64,000 nt of DNA from Lyngbya sp. PCC 8106 (GCF_000169095.1 NZ_AAVU01000010.1:62001-126000); one strand, 5' to 3'; numbered from the stretch's first letter, positions 1-9,595 are shown. The notes: generated by a model from the letters alone, not told the origin. A program made the numbers and translations.

Positions 1-1158
1 AACATTTGGGGGAATTCCAAACGGTTCATTACTCCCCGCTAAACAAATTTTTTCACGTCGATATTCCAACAAATACATCAACTCTCCAAACACCTGAGAT
101 AAATTCGCCCGATTGATTTCGTCAATAATAAGAACACAAATTCCTTCACAGGATTCTGCTTTTTTACAAAACTCAAGAAATCGACCCGAAACCATTGAAT
201 AGGTTAACTGTCCGTCTTTTGTATCAGGACGAATTCCCAGCATAAAGTCTTCGTAGGTATAGGCGGGATGAAACTGAACCAATTCAGAGAAACCTTGAGT
301 ACCTCCTATTAAATGTTTGGCGATTTTTTTGGCGATGAATGTTTTTCCTGTTCCGGGTGGCCCTTGAAATATCACCTGTTTTTTTCTGTTAATTATCTTT
401 ACCCATCTTTCTAGTTCTTCTTCTTCAAAACCTGTACTCTTAGCACATTCAACGAGACTGTATAAAGGCTGTAAATTGAGATATTTACAGATATATGGAA
501 GAGGATTTTGGGTCATATAAATTAACATCAGAGGCAACATTTTTTGAAAAGTTTTATCCAAGTAATATATAAAGTCATCGACTGACATACGACAGGCTTC
601 TTCAATGCCTATTTCAATTTCAGAATGATAAACCTCGGGATCAATATCATCATAAATTCCAAGAGAGTTTAGTTTTTCGATAAATTTTTCTTTGATTATT
701 CTTTCTGGAGATCGGGAATCTAAAAGCTCTATTTCATCCTTTAAAGATCCTATACTAACAAAAATGTTATGTTTATTGATAATTTTTGACTTTATTTGTA
801 GTGATTTGGGCGTTAATAAAATTAAAAAATCACACACAGTATTCCTTGCCCAATTTTTACAATAAATTTCAGATTTGAAATAATCTCCCCGATTATTTTG
901 AGAATTAATAATTTTTAAACTCCTGAAAAGATTGACATAAAAACATGAATATAGTTTTTGCTTTTTTCCAAGATAATTAATGGTTATATCTACAATTTTT
1001 TGAGCAGTTGAGGCGATTTTTACCAAATGTTCTATTTGTGATAAGTCTAGTAAAACCTCACCTTTATAATCCGCTCGATTGTCTATCTGCACCATAACAT
1101 TAGGTATAACTTCAAACATCTCCTTAGTGAAAAGAAAATCTTCCTGTTTCTCACTCAT
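1..1158 (-). CDS. McrB-like AAA+ NTPase of a type IV (modification-dependent) restriction system, partial at window edge
   Basis: 386 codons are visible and the gene continues past position 1. Walker A is GPPGTGKT at about residues 266-273. Walker B is VLIIDEINRANLS at about residues 339-351, followed by a segment reading FGELMYLLEYR. The DEINRAN signature is typical of McrB GTPases, which power the McrC nuclease against modified DNA. The first 250 residues match nothing I recognise; in McrB proteins this is where the DNA-recognition domain sits, so it is probably the specificity part. The ATG at 1158 is the first start after in-frame stops. A McrC gene would be expected beyond the left edge, but this cannot be seen. 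The call as an McrB-type AAA protein is firm; restriction as the function is inferred. Confidence 0.85.
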   Translation of the reverse strand, partial: MSEKQEDFLFTKEMFEVIPNVMVQIDNRADYKGEVLLDLSQIEHLVKIASTAQKIVDITINYLGKKQKLYSCFYVNLFRSLKIINSQNNRGDYFKSEIYCKNWARNTVCDFLILLTPKSLQIKSKIINKHNIFVSIGSLKDEIELLDSRSPERIIKEKFIEKLNSLGIYDDIDPEVYHSEIEIGIEEACRMSVDDFIYYLDKTFQKMLPLMLIYMTQNPLPYICKYLNLQPLYSLVECAKSTGFEEEELERWVKIINRKKQVIFQGPPGTGKTFIAKKIAKHLIGGTQGFSELVQFHPAYTYEDFMLGIRPDTKDGQLTYSMVSGRFLEFCKKAESCEGICVLIIDEINRANLSQVFGELMYLLEYRREKICLAGSNEPFGIPPNV

Positions 1159-1526
1159 TTTAATCTCAATCCCTTTAATATTTACTTTAACAGTCAACCA
1201 ATTAAACGTGCAGTAATTAACTCATTAACCATTGTACCTTCAAAACGGTCGCCATCCAGCAGAATTAAAGATGTTGATGTTGGTCTGGAAAAAATGCGAC
1301 AACAACGGTATAATTATCTTGAATAATTTCAAAAAAAGTTGGTATATTTTCTGATTTTAGTTGTAAAAATGATCACATACTGAACTGTATATTTATCTCT
1401 TAAACGCCCCCTAAATTCCCCTGCCCCCTAAATCCCTCAATAATGGGGGACTATAAAAAGCAAATTCTAATTCCCCCCAGAATTGGGGGGCTAGGGGGGC
1501 TGATAGTAACCCGTTCAAAATTAATC
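1159..1526. other. Intergenic stretch with a possible decayed reading frame and a G/C-run repeat
   Basis: No intact gene is seen. On the minus strand, 1194-1313 is an open frame of about 40 codons without a start codon. It ends in a protein-like segment (LILLDGDRFEGTMVNELI) just upstream of the McrB-like gene, and may be the worn 3' end of an earlier gene. The right part (1405-1501) holds a palindromic C-run/G-run repeat described separately. Confidence 0.4.
1405..1501. repeat. C-run/G-run palindromic repeat
   Basis: Alternating CCCC(C) and GGGG(G) runs, including the near-palindrome CCCCCCAGAATTGGGGGG followed by a second G run. The same type of element recurs near 30605-30640 and, in frame, inside the CHAT gene near 33165-33200. 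It opens an apparent 28-codon N-terminal extension of the following decarboxylase, which is probably not translated. Confidence 0.7.
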
Positions 1527-2993
1527 ATGCTAGACCAAACAAAAACACCATTACTAGAAACTTTAAAAACCCTTGCAAATCGACCTCATGCAGCCTTTTA
1601 TGCACCGGGACATAAACGGGGAAACGGAATGAATTTGTTATTACAAAATGTCTTAGGTTCATCAGTATTTAAAGCAGACTTACCCGAACTCCCAGAACTT
1701 GATAATTTATTTGCACCCGAAGGCGTTATCGAGTCAGCACAACAACTCGCAGCAGCAGCATTTGGGGCGGAACAAACGAGGTTTTTAGTAAATGGTTCAA
1801 CCGGGGGAATTATTGCCTCAATTTTAGCAACTTGCGGAACAGGTGATAAAATAATAATGCCGCGAAATGTTCATCAATCTGTCATTTCTGGGTTGGTTTT
1901 ATCGGGAGCAATACCTGTGTTTTTACAACCCGAATATAATGCCGAATGGGACTTAACCTATTCCATTACTCCCGAAGCTGTTGAAACTGCATTAAAACAC
2001 CATGCAGATATCAAAGCGGTTTTGATGGTTTACCCAACTTATCAGGGAATTTGTGGAAATATTGAACAAATTGCAAAAATTACCCATGACTATAATATCC
2101 CGCTTTTAGTCGATGAAGCACACGGGCCGCATTTTTATTTTCATGCTGATTTACCCATTGCCGCATTAACAGCAGGAGCCGATTTAGTGGTACAGTCAAC
2201 TCATAAAGTATTGGGTGCAATGACCCAAGCTTCGATGCTCCATCTTCAAGGCAATAGAATCGACCGATCGCGTTTAAATCAAGCTCTACAAATGATACAA
2301 TCTAGCAGTCCGAGTTATTTGTTATTAGCGTCTCTAGATGCGGCTCGTCAACAGATGGCAACTCAAGGACAAGAGTTGATGAATCAAACCCTACAGTTAG
2401 CCGAAACCGCCAAAATATCCTTAGAGAAAATTCCCGGAATTTCTGTATTGAATTTACCTAAAATAAAACAAAATTCATTTATCGCTTTAGACTCAACTCG
2501 CCTGAGTGTAAACGTCTCTGATTTGGGGTTAACAGGTTATCAAGCCGATGAAATTTTACATCAACAATTTGGAGTTACGGCAGAGTTACCCAATTTGAAG
2601 CATTTAACGTTTATTATTAGTTTAGGGAATACCGAAGCTGATATCGAACAACTGGTTAAAGGTTTCACTCAATTGTCGGAAATGAGCCATGATTTTCAAA
2701 CAATTTCCCCAGAGTTTCCGCTTCCGCCTGTGTTTTCCTCTGTAGTCAGGTTTTCACCTCGCGATGCGTTTGAGGGGGCGAGTCAGAGGCGAAGCGTTGA
2801 TGATTGTATTGGGTGTATTAGTGCGGAAATGGTTTGTCCCTATCCGCCTGGAATTCCGATTTTGATGCCAGGTGAACAAATTAGCGCAGATGCGATCAAT
2901 TACTTACATAAAGTTTTGTCAGTGGGTGCGACAATAACGGGATGTAGTGATCCAACTCTCGAAACCCTGAAAATATACAAGTCTTTCCATTAA
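1527..2993 (+). CDS. Orn/Lys/Arg decarboxylase family PLP enzyme
   Basis: 488 residues. This is a fold-type I PLP decarboxylase of the Orn/Lys/Arg class, which turns a basic amino acid into a polyamine or diamine. An N-terminal FYAPGHKRG motif is followed by the cofactor-binding DEAHGPH at about residue 196 and the Schiff-base lysine in STHK (Lys227). The C-terminal domain has AEMVCPYPPGIPILMPGE. The frame is open back to an ATG at 1443, but those 28 codons read through the G-run repeat and look unlike the family, so I prefer the ATG at 1527. Arginine, lysine or ornithine cannot be chosen from sequence alone. The segment just before AEMVCPYPP (FEGASQRRSVDD) looks unlike the usual family sequence and may reflect local repeat sequence. 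Confidence 0.88.
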   Translation: MLDQTKTPLLETLKTLANRPHAAFYAPGHKRGNGMNLLLQNVLGSSVFKADLPELPELDNLFAPEGVIESAQQLAAAAFGAEQTRFLVNGSTGGIIASILATCGTGDKIIMPRNVHQSVISGLVLSGAIPVFLQPEYNAEWDLTYSITPEAVETALKHHADIKAVLMVYPTYQGICGNIEQIAKITHDYNIPLLVDEAHGPHFYFHADLPIAALTAGADLVVQSTHKVLGAMTQASMLHLQGNRIDRSRLNQALQMIQSSSPSYLLLASLDAARQQMATQGQELMNQTLQLAETAKISLEKIPGISVLNLPKIKQNSFIALDSTRLSVNVSDLGLTGYQADEILHQQFGVTAELPNLKHLTFIISLGNTEADIEQLVKGFTQLSEMSHDFQTISPEFPLPPVFSSVVRFSPRDAFEGASQRRSVDDCIGCISAEMVCPYPPGIPILMPGEQISADAINYLHKVLSVGATITGCSDPTLETLKIYKSFH

Positions 2994-3052
2994 GATAAAA
3001 GAATCGAGCGCGTTCATTCTAAAAAGATATATTCTTAATTTCAAGTTATTTT

Positions 3053-3655
3053 ATGCCTTCCAAACTCTGGCCTTATATCACTCCCGGTATTCCCGATGAA
3101 TTATTTGAACGTTTACCGGGTATTCCGATGAGTAAACGAGAAGTTCGCATCTTGTTAATTTCTCTGCTGCAACTTCAAAGCGACTCTGTAGTTTGGGATA
3201 TTGGTGCTGGTACTGGTACAATTCCAGTAGAAATTGGTTTATTATGTCCTCAAGGTCGAATTATTGCAGTCGAACGAGACTCTGATGTTGTCAGTTTAAT
3301 TCGCCAGAATTGCGATCGCTTTGAGGTTGATAATGTAGAAGTTGTGGAAGGAAGCGCACCAGAATGTCTGCAAGATTTATCGCCGATTCCCCATCGAGTC
3401 TGTCTAGAAGGGGGACGGGATATCAAAGCGATTTTAGCTGAAGCCTGGAAATATCTACAACCCGGAGGCCGAATTGTGGCGACAGCTTCTAACTTAGAGA
3501 GTCTTTATGGAATTTCTGAAGGGTTTGCCCAGTTGCAAGTTCGTCATGTTGAAGTGGTTCAATCTTCCATTAACCGTTTAGAACGTCGGGGAGGAAGTCA
3601 ATCTTTTGAAGCGATTAACCCGATGTTTATTCTCAGCGGCGAGAAACTCGATTAG
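3053..3655 (+). CDS. cbiT: Precorrin-6B C15-methyltransferase, decarboxylating (CbiT)
   Basis: 200 residues. The protein is a class I SAM methyltransferase with motif I as WDIGAGTGTIPVEIG at about residues 54-68 and an acidic ribose-binding residue in AVERD. The N-terminal PGIPMSKREVR segment, which positions the substrate, is typical of CbiT. The family methylates C15 and decarboxylates the acetate side chain of the corrin ring during cobalamin synthesis. In many bacteria CbiT is fused to CbiE as CobL; here it stands alone. It lies 59 bases after the decarboxylase on the same strand, and no other cobalamin gene is nearby. Confidence 0.85.
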   Translation: MPSKLWPYITPGIPDELFERLPGIPMSKREVRILLISLLQLQSDSVVWDIGAGTGTIPVEIGLLCPQGRIIAVERDSDVVSLIRQNCDRFEVDNVEVVEGSAPECLQDLSPIPHRVCLEGGRDIKAILAEAWKYLQPGGRIVATASNLESLYGISEGFAQLQVRHVEVVQSSINRLERRGGSQSFEAINPMFILSGEKLD

Positions 3656-3754
3656 GGAAAATTGTAACTTGTTTACTCAATACCGTCATACTTAGAGTTA
3701 GGGGATTGAGAGGTTTAACTGTTTCATCCCGCATCGTGCCATATCATTTGTCCT

Positions 3755-4651
3755 ATGTCTTGGTCTCGCATCTTTAGTGGAATTGTTGCAATCACCGTCG
3801 CCCTCGGAATGATTCTTTGGGGAGGATGGTACTTTACGATTGGCTTTGGGATTATTATTTATCTCGGGCAACTCGAATATTTTCAGCTTGTTCGGGCAAA
3901 GGGAATTGAACCTGCGGGGAAAACAACCTTAGTGGTGAGTCAAGCCTTACTGATTACGGCGGCTTTTGCACCCACTTTAGTTGATGCGATGTTTGCTTTG
4001 GCGGGAACACTAATCTGTTTTTACTTGTTGTTTCAGCCGAAGCTATCCACGATTGCTGATATTGCCTCCTCGATTTTAGGGCTATTTTATGGAGGGTATT
4101 TGCCGAGTTATTGGATTAGATTGCGGGTTGGCATCGAACACCCTTCACTTCTGGTCAGCAGTGCGATTACTAATCCTCAGCTTAACCTCAACTGGCCGCA
4201 GTTTTGGATTCATCCGGGTAATCTTCCGGTGGGACTGACGGCAACATTACTCGCGTTTCTGTGTATTTGGGCGGCGGATATTGGGGCTTATACAGTCGGG
4301 AAGTTATTTGGGCGAACTCGTCTATCGGATATTAGCCCGAAAAAAACGGTCGAAGGGGCTGTTTTTGGCGTCATTGGCAGTATGGCGGTGGCAATTACCG
4401 GGGCTTGGTATTTGCAATGGCCGATTTTTCTGGGGTCAGGTGCGGCGTTGGGGTTATTGATTGGGATTGCCAGTTTACTCGGAGATTTAACCGAGTCGAT
4501 GATGAAACGAGATGCAGGGGTGAAAGATTCTGGACAATTGATTCCGGGTCATGGTGGAATTTTAGATCGGGCTGATAGTTATGTGTTTACAGCACCGTTG
4601 GTTTATTATTTCACCACGTTGTTGTTACCGTTGCTTTCGCGGTTATCTTGA
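3755..4651 (+). CDS. cdsA: Phosphatidate cytidylyltransferase
   Basis: 298 residues, an integral membrane enzyme that makes CDP-diacylglycerol from phosphatidate and CTP. Several hydrophobic helices fill the protein. The family signature near the C-terminus reads KRDAGVKDSGQLIPGHGGIL, followed by DRADS, with the metal-binding acidic residues in place. The upstream WAADIGAYTVGKLFGR and SPKKTVEGA blocks are also conserved. Length is normal for cyanobacterial CdsA. It converges on the DUF2993 gene. Confidence 0.93.
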   Translation: MSWSRIFSGIVAITVALGMILWGGWYFTIGFGIIIYLGQLEYFQLVRAKGIEPAGKTTLVVSQALLITAAFAPTLVDAMFALAGTLICFYLLFQPKLSTIADIASSILGLFYGGYLPSYWIRLRVGIEHPSLLVSSAITNPQLNLNWPQFWIHPGNLPVGLTATLLAFLCIWAADIGAYTVGKLFGRTRLSDISPKKTVEGAVFGVIGSMAVAITGAWYLQWPIFLGSGAALGLLIGIASLLGDLTESMMKRDAGVKDSGQLIPGHGGILDRADSYVFTAPLVYYFTTLLLPLLSRLS

Positions 4652-4716
4652 GAAACCAATGTGAGGTTAGAAGTCAAAAGACAAAAGATAAGATCTCCCA
4701 ACCTCCCAATCTCCTC

Positions 4717-5460
4717 TTAAGGATTCACTTGAATTTCTCCTTTCATCTGTAATTGTTCGGGACTAATACTTAACTGTTGAAGATTGACATCTGTTCCCAG
4801 GTCAATGGTCATGTTATCCAAATCATAATGCTGCTGTTGCTGAGGAAGTTTTAAATGGGGAGAGGCGAGTAATAATTCCGTTGGGCTGGCAAGGTACAAT
4901 TCGGAGTGAAAGCAAAAAGGAGTTAATTCATCGTGGGTTGATAGCATCTCTGCGGTTAGTGTCAGTTGATCCTGGCCTAAGATAATTTGTAGATTTTGCA
5001 AACTTTTAATGTCATTTGGGAAAGAAAGATTGCAGTTCTTTGGATTCTGCGATTGAATCAAAGGAAGAAGGAATTTTGTGATCGCATTGGTGAGCAGAGG
5101 AGCTTGTAAGGAGGTGTTCAGATCGGCGGAAAGCAAACAGACTTGACAATCAACAGGAAAGGATTTGAGCAGCTTTAGGGGTTTGCCTTTGAGAACTTGA
5201 CCGATGTTGATCTCAATACCAGATGCACACAGATCAACTTGGCTGAGGTGTAAGCCTCGATAAACCGCATAGGCAGTCCAAACTGTTACCTGAGAAATAT
5301 GACCCGTCAATATTGAACGATTATTGCCAGAGATTTTAATGTCTAAAGCATCTATTTGTTCAACTTGCGATCGCAACCATAATTTTACAGCCCGCGATAA
5401 AACCTTGCCAACCAGTGGTTTAGATGATGTCTCAGTTGAACTCATAGATTGAAAGTGCAT
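4717..5460 (-). CDS. DUF2993 (LmeA-like) protein
   Basis: 247 residues. The middle part has the pattern of the DUF2993 family: VEQIDALDIKISGNNRSIL, then GLHLSQVDLCASGIEINIGQ, then LKSFPVDCQV. The only characterised relative type is mycobacterial LmeA, a periplasmic lipid-binding protein of mannan synthesis. In cyanobacteria the role is unknown. No signal peptide is obvious. A downstream start such as the ATG giving MSSTETSS is also possible. The family call is fairly sure; function is not. Confidence 0.7.
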   Translation of the reverse strand: MHFQSMSSTETSSKPLVGKVLSRAVKLWLRSQVEQIDALDIKISGNNRSILTGHISQVTVWTAYAVYRGLHLSQVDLCASGIEINIGQVLKGKPLKLLKSFPVDCQVCLLSADLNTSLQAPLLTNAITKFLLPLIQSQNPKNCNLSFPNDIKSLQNLQIILGQDQLTLTAEMLSTHDELTPFCFHSELYLASPTELLLASPHLKLPQQQQHYDLDNMTIDLGTDVNLQQLSISPEQLQMKGEIQVNP

Positions 5461-5734
5461 TTTACAAATTTAAGTTTAAACTTCCATTGGGTGATGTGGA
5501 CAGAATCAGAAGATTAAAAAGAAAATCTTTGAACTGCTGTATAAACGTTATATACCAATCTCTACCCAATGTTTGACATGAGAGCCTGACAAATCGGTTT
5601 GAGGCAGTAGGAATGTTTAGATTGAGATTGCGTAAGAAGAATTACTGATTGCTGTAATATTTGTACATAGTCTACCAAATTGTGCCAAAATTTAGCGTGG
5701 TTCAAAAGTCTATGAGAAGATTGTCTACGCAATC

Positions 5735-6496
5735 TTGACTGATATGGATGAAAGGCTACAAAAAATCATGGCAACTTGGGGCATTGCCTCTCGTCGTCAA
5801 GCCGAACAAATGATTCTTGCTAAACGAGTGCGGGTCAATGGTAATATTGCTCATTTAGGACAAAAGGCAAATCCGTCATCTGATGACATAGAAGTAGATG
5901 GGAAACCAATCAAACCCTCTCATCGACCTGTGCCAATCTACCTTTTATTAAATAAACCAATTGGGGTGGTTTCAACCTGTGCTGACCCCGGTGGACGGCG
6001 CAACGTATTAGACTTGTTACCTCGCCGACTACAGAAGGGCCAGGGAGTTCATCCGGTAGGACGTTTAGATGTAGACTCCACTGGAGCATTACTACTCACC
6101 AACGATGGGGAACTCACCTTTCGCCTCACCCATCCTCGCCACCATGTTCCCAAAACCTATCAAGTTTGGGTGCAAGGTCATCCACCCGAATCTGTGTTGC
6201 AAGCATGGCGCCAAGGGGTGATATTATCAAGTCGAAAAACTCTAAGCGCTGAAGTCCGACGGCTACAACAGAGCATTGATTCTCAAACGCTTTTAGAAGT
6301 GATTTTATTTGAGGGGAGAAATCGACAAATTCGGAAAGTCGCAGAGCAACTCGGCTACCCTGTCGTTAAACTTCATCGGAGTGCCATTGGTTCAATTCAG
6401 CTTAATCCTCCGGGAAAACCTGAATTAGCACCGGGCCGCTATCGACCGTTAACCCCGTCTGAACTTGAATTTTTACAAAATCAGGTGAATCTTTAG
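5735..6496 (+). CDS. rluB: 23S rRNA pseudouridine synthase, RluB/RsuA family
   Basis: 253 residues. An N-terminal S4 RNA-binding domain (about residues 5-60, MATWGIASRRQAEQMI...RVNGN) is followed by the synthase domain. The catalytic aspartate lies in GRLDVDSTGALLLTNDG. Later motifs EGRNRQIRKVAEQLG and KLHRSAIG are standard. The enzyme isomerises uridine in rRNA; cyanobacteria usually have one RluB-like member, so 23S rRNA is the likely target. A second ATG nine bases in (MDERLQK) may be the true start. The gene is divergent from the DUF2993 gene across 274 bases that hold no other recognised feature. Confidence 0.88.
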   Translation: MTDMDERLQKIMATWGIASRRQAEQMILAKRVRVNGNIAHLGQKANPSSDDIEVDGKPIKPSHRPVPIYLLLNKPIGVVSTCADPGGRRNVLDLLPRRLQKGQGVHPVGRLDVDSTGALLLTNDGELTFRLTHPRHHVPKTYQVWVQGHPPESVLQAWRQGVILSSRKTLSAEVRRLQQSIDSQTLLEVILFEGRNRQIRKVAEQLGYPVVKLHRSAIGSIQLNPPGKPELAPGRYRPLTPSELEFLQNQVNL

Positions 6497-6553
6497 CCTC
6501 AATATGCCAAAAGTCTTCTCAATCACTTATATAAATATTAAGGAGTTGTGCGT

Positions 6554-7468
6554 ATGAAAGTGAGTTTACCGTTCTCAATGATTAGAAAAAATCTGGGTGA
6601 CAATAATCGTTCTGTGACCAGTATTGAACAAGCTCAGAGATTGGTTGAGGTTGGCCTTCAACTGCGTCAAACTCGGGAACATCATTCTCTATCATTAGAT
6701 ATGGTGGCAGCCTACACCATGATTCGCCGCCATTTACTCCAAGCTTTAGAAGAAGGTATAGTCGAAAATCTACCTGAACCCGTCTATACTCAAGGCTTAA
6801 TCCGACGATATGCAAACGCCCTGGGTTTAAATGGCGAGGAGTTGGCAAATTTCTTCCTTCCTGAACCGATTATTCTCTCACTGGAGTCTAGCTCTTGGTT
6901 GTTACCGTTACCTCAGTTACGACCAACCCATCTTTATCTGACTTATATTCTGTTGATTTTGGGGACGATGAATGGCTTAGTCTATTTGATCCAATCCTCT
7001 CCCCAAGTTCAAATTCTACCGGAGTCCAGAATTGCGGAAGTCCCAGCTACAAGTACAACTCAGTCGGTGAGTGTTTCCGCGAACAATTCAACTCCAGGTC
7101 AAGACCAACTTGCGGTGCAAGCGACATCGACTTCCATTAACAACAATAAGACAAACTCCCCGACCTCCCCTGTTTCCCCCCCTGCGCCGATTAACCAAAC
7201 CGTTGAAGTGGGAATTACAGTCAAAGATGAATCTTGGGTTTTGATTGAAGTGGACGGAAAAACTGAATTTCAGGGGATTTTAGCGGGCGGAAGCAAACGA
7301 AGTTGGAAAGCCAACAATGAGTTAGTGGTTGTCGCCGGGAATGCAGGCGGCGTGATGGTAACAGTCAATAACGGCAAAAGCCAACGTTTAGGAGAACCCG
7401 GTATGGTTGAGGAGGTCATCTTTAAAAGCAACCAACCCCAACCTCAAACGTCTAACTCTAACTCCTAA
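6554..7468 (+). CDS. rodZ: RodZ-like membrane protein (HTH_25, TM, DUF4115)
   Basis: 304 residues. An N-terminal helix-turn-helix of the RodZ type (about residues 30-95, including LRQTREHHSLSLDMVAAYT and the YTQGLIRRYA helix) is followed by one membrane helix (LTYILLILGTMNGLVYLI). After a Ser/Thr/Pro-rich linker comes a C-terminal DUF4115 beta domain with WVLIEVDGKTEFQGIL. RodZ links MreB filaments to the elongation machinery in rods. I choose ATG 6554 because AGGAG at 6541-6545 sits 8 bases upstream of it; an alternative GTG at 6548 is too close. It follows rluB by 57 bases on the same strand. Confidence 0.8.
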   Translation: MKVSLPFSMIRKNLGDNNRSVTSIEQAQRLVEVGLQLRQTREHHSLSLDMVAAYTMIRRHLLQALEEGIVENLPEPVYTQGLIRRYANALGLNGEELANFFLPEPIILSLESSSWLLPLPQLRPTHLYLTYILLILGTMNGLVYLIQSSPQVQILPESRIAEVPATSTTQSVSVSANNSTPGQDQLAVQATSTSINNNKTNSPTSPVSPPAPINQTVEVGITVKDESWVLIEVDGKTEFQGILAGGSKRSWKANNELVVVAGNAGGVMVTVNNGKSQRLGEPGMVEEVIFKSNQPQPQTSNSNS

Positions 7469-7540
7469 AACGGGCGATTTGTCGCCTTTGTCAGCCGTGA
7501 AAGCGAGTCCTCACACGACCCTAGATATTTATCTGGGCAA

Positions 7541-9043
7541 CTATCTGGGCAACCGACCATAGGTTTCGGTCAATGATCTAAGGCGATCGCGAATTTCATC
7601 GGTAATGGCTCCGGGTAAGAACCGCCATGACCAGTTGCCTTCTGATGTACTCGGCTGATTCATCTTCGCCTCGCTACCTAAGCCTAAAACATCTTGCAAG
7701 GGCAAAATGGCTTGATTCGCCACCGATGCGAGTGCGACTTGGATTAAATCCCAATGAATGCCGTGACCCATCGTTCCGCCCACATAACTCATCACTCGGG
7801 CTTGGGCTTGCAAGGAACGTTGACTAAACCAACCCACAGTGGTGTCATTATCGTGGGTTCCGGTATAAGCGACCCAATTGGGCGTACTGTAATTGTAGGG
7901 AAGATAGGGATTACCTGACCCAGAATCAAAGGCAAATTGCAAAATCTTCATGCCGGGAAGTTCAAATTTATCCCGTAGCGCTTCGACTTCTGGGGTGATT
8001 AAACCCAAGTCTTCGGCAATAATCGGCAATTGGCCAAGCTTCTCATTTAACAGATTAAACAAGGCTTCTCCGGGCGCTTCTATCCAGTAACCATTCACCG
8101 CAGTTGTTTCACCTTGGGGAACGGCCCAAAATGCTTGTAGGCCTCGGAAGTGGTCAATCCGCATAATATCTACACAGTCTAAAATGGATTGCACCCGTTG
8201 CAACCACCAGTTAAAGCCATTCTGTTGAACTCGTTCCCAGTTATAAACCGGATTTCCCCAGAGTTGACCTGTGGCGCTAAAATAATCGGGTGGAACTCCC
8301 GCCATTAATGACGCTTCACCTGTTTCGCCGTCTAAGCAAAAGATGTCAGGATGGGACCAAACATCCGCGCTATCATGTGCCACATAAATCGCCACGTCTC
8401 CAAAAATTTGAATTCCCTGTTCGTTGGCGTATTGTTTGAGTTTGGACCACTGACGGAAAAATTCAAATTGTAGGAATTTATGAAAGAAAATTTGATCGGC
8501 GAGTTTGTCGCGCCATTGTTGGATGGCTTCGGGTTGGCGGCGAGCAATATCATTGTCCCATTTATGCCAACTTTCGCCATCATGGGCTTCTTTAATTGCC
8601 ATGAATAGGGCATAATCATCTAGCCAGTATGACTTATTTCGACAAAATTCCTCAAATTCGTTTTCTTGTTCGGTGAGGGTTTTTTTGAAATTCTGACAAG
8701 CTTTATTAAACAAGTCCCATTTGAAAGCTTTAACTCCATCAAAATCAACTTGTTCGACGGGAAAAAGTGGTGTATTGACTAAATCTTGAGATGTGAGTAA
8801 TTCTTCCTCTAATAAGAGATCCGGACTGATAAATAACGGATTTCCCGCCATTGCTGAATAGGATAAGTAGGGAGAGTTGCCAAATCCTGTGGGGCCAAAG
8901 GGCAAGATTTGCCACAGTTGTTGTCCACTATCTCTTAAAAAATCGACAAATTGATAGGCAACTGGGCCAACATCTCCGATCCCATATCGACCGGGTAGTG
9001 AAGTGGGGTGAAGCAAAATACCGCTAGATCTTGGAAATGGCAT
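7541..9043 (-). CDS. malQ: 4-alpha-glucanotransferase (amylomaltase)
   Basis: 500 residues, GH77 family. Motifs in order: SGILLHPTSLPGRYGIGDVG at the N-terminus, DVAIYVAHDSADVW, the nucleophile region MRIDHFRGLQAFW, the acid/base region IIAEDLGLITPEV, and YTGTHDNDTTVGW. It disproportionates maltodextrins in glycogen turnover in the cytosol. Length is normal and the gene looks intact. It converges with the rodZ-like gene; the 72 bases between them contain a short direct repeat of TATCTGGGCAAC partly within the malQ tail. Confidence 0.95.
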   Translation of the reverse strand: MPFPRSSGILLHPTSLPGRYGIGDVGPVAYQFVDFLRDSGQQLWQILPFGPTGFGNSPYLSYSAMAGNPLFISPDLLLEEELLTSQDLVNTPLFPVEQVDFDGVKAFKWDLFNKACQNFKKTLTEQENEFEEFCRNKSYWLDDYALFMAIKEAHDGESWHKWDNDIARRQPEAIQQWRDKLADQIFFHKFLQFEFFRQWSKLKQYANEQGIQIFGDVAIYVAHDSADVWSHPDIFCLDGETGEASLMAGVPPDYFSATGQLWGNPVYNWERVQQNGFNWWLQRVQSILDCVDIMRIDHFRGLQAFWAVPQGETTAVNGYWIEAPGEALFNLLNEKLGQLPIIAEDLGLITPEVEALRDKFELPGMKILQFAFDSGSGNPYLPYNYSTPNWVAYTGTHDNDTTVGWFSQRSLQAQARVMSYVGGTMGHGIHWDLIQVALASVANQAILPLQDVLGLGSEAKMNQPSTSEGNWSWRFLPGAITDEIRDRLRSLTETYGRLPR

Positions 9044-9595
9044 GATAAACGCAATTGCGACTGTGATAAATATCTGAATACTTTAAGGGATCATTTGCCT
9101 TTAGACATCCAGCTAAGGGTCAAATTTTACTGGCTGGTTGGCTTGGCACGACAGTCCGTGTCCGTTTAGATCCTTTATTCATCTTACTCCTGTTGGAGAC
9201 AGTCGTTAATCAAAAAAGACAAGATCCTATTCGTTATCGTTGGTCAACCCCTTCTCTCTAATGTTAGTGTCTTGATTTTGAGTTTTGATTAAATCTCCTC
9301 AAGTCTTGAGTTTTTGACTGCCAAAAAATTATTAATCAGATGATTTTATTTTTAATAATAAATTTCAAAACATTTTTTACATCAATACTAAAATCCTGAA
9401 TATGAATCAACTATGAATTAAAGATGATTCATCCATGAAAATTCTCGGAAAATAGGCTAATTGTTTGATTTTTGCGGAAGTTTTAGATAGAGTAGATAAG
9501 TTAGGTTAAGGATTCAAAAGACCCGCTTACAAGCTATTATCCTAAAATCTGCAACCTCAAATCTCAAGTAACGACTAAAGATTTAAAACACGATT
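9044..9595. other. Intergenic stretch upstream of the manganese exporter gene
   Basis: 552 bases separate the divergent malQ and UPF0016 genes. One plus-strand frame is open from 9070 to 9258 but has no ATG and matches nothing I know. I looked for a yybP-ykoY manganese riboswitch, which often precedes UPF0016 genes, and could not recognise its conserved core. The rest is AT-rich and presumably holds both promoters. Confidence 0.4.

Noticed and set aside
1443..1526. Extended N-terminus of the PLP decarboxylase
   Set aside because: The 28 codons are translated G-run repeat; the family normally starts near the ATG at 1527.
9070..9258. Plus-strand open frame of 63 codons before the Mnx-like gene
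   Set aside because: It has no ATG or GTG start and no recognised similarity; more likely chance or an old remnant.
9044..9595. yybP-ykoY manganese riboswitch upstream of the UPF0016 gene
   Set aside because: Expected from known associations of this family, but the conserved core could not be found by eye. A covariance-model scan would decide.
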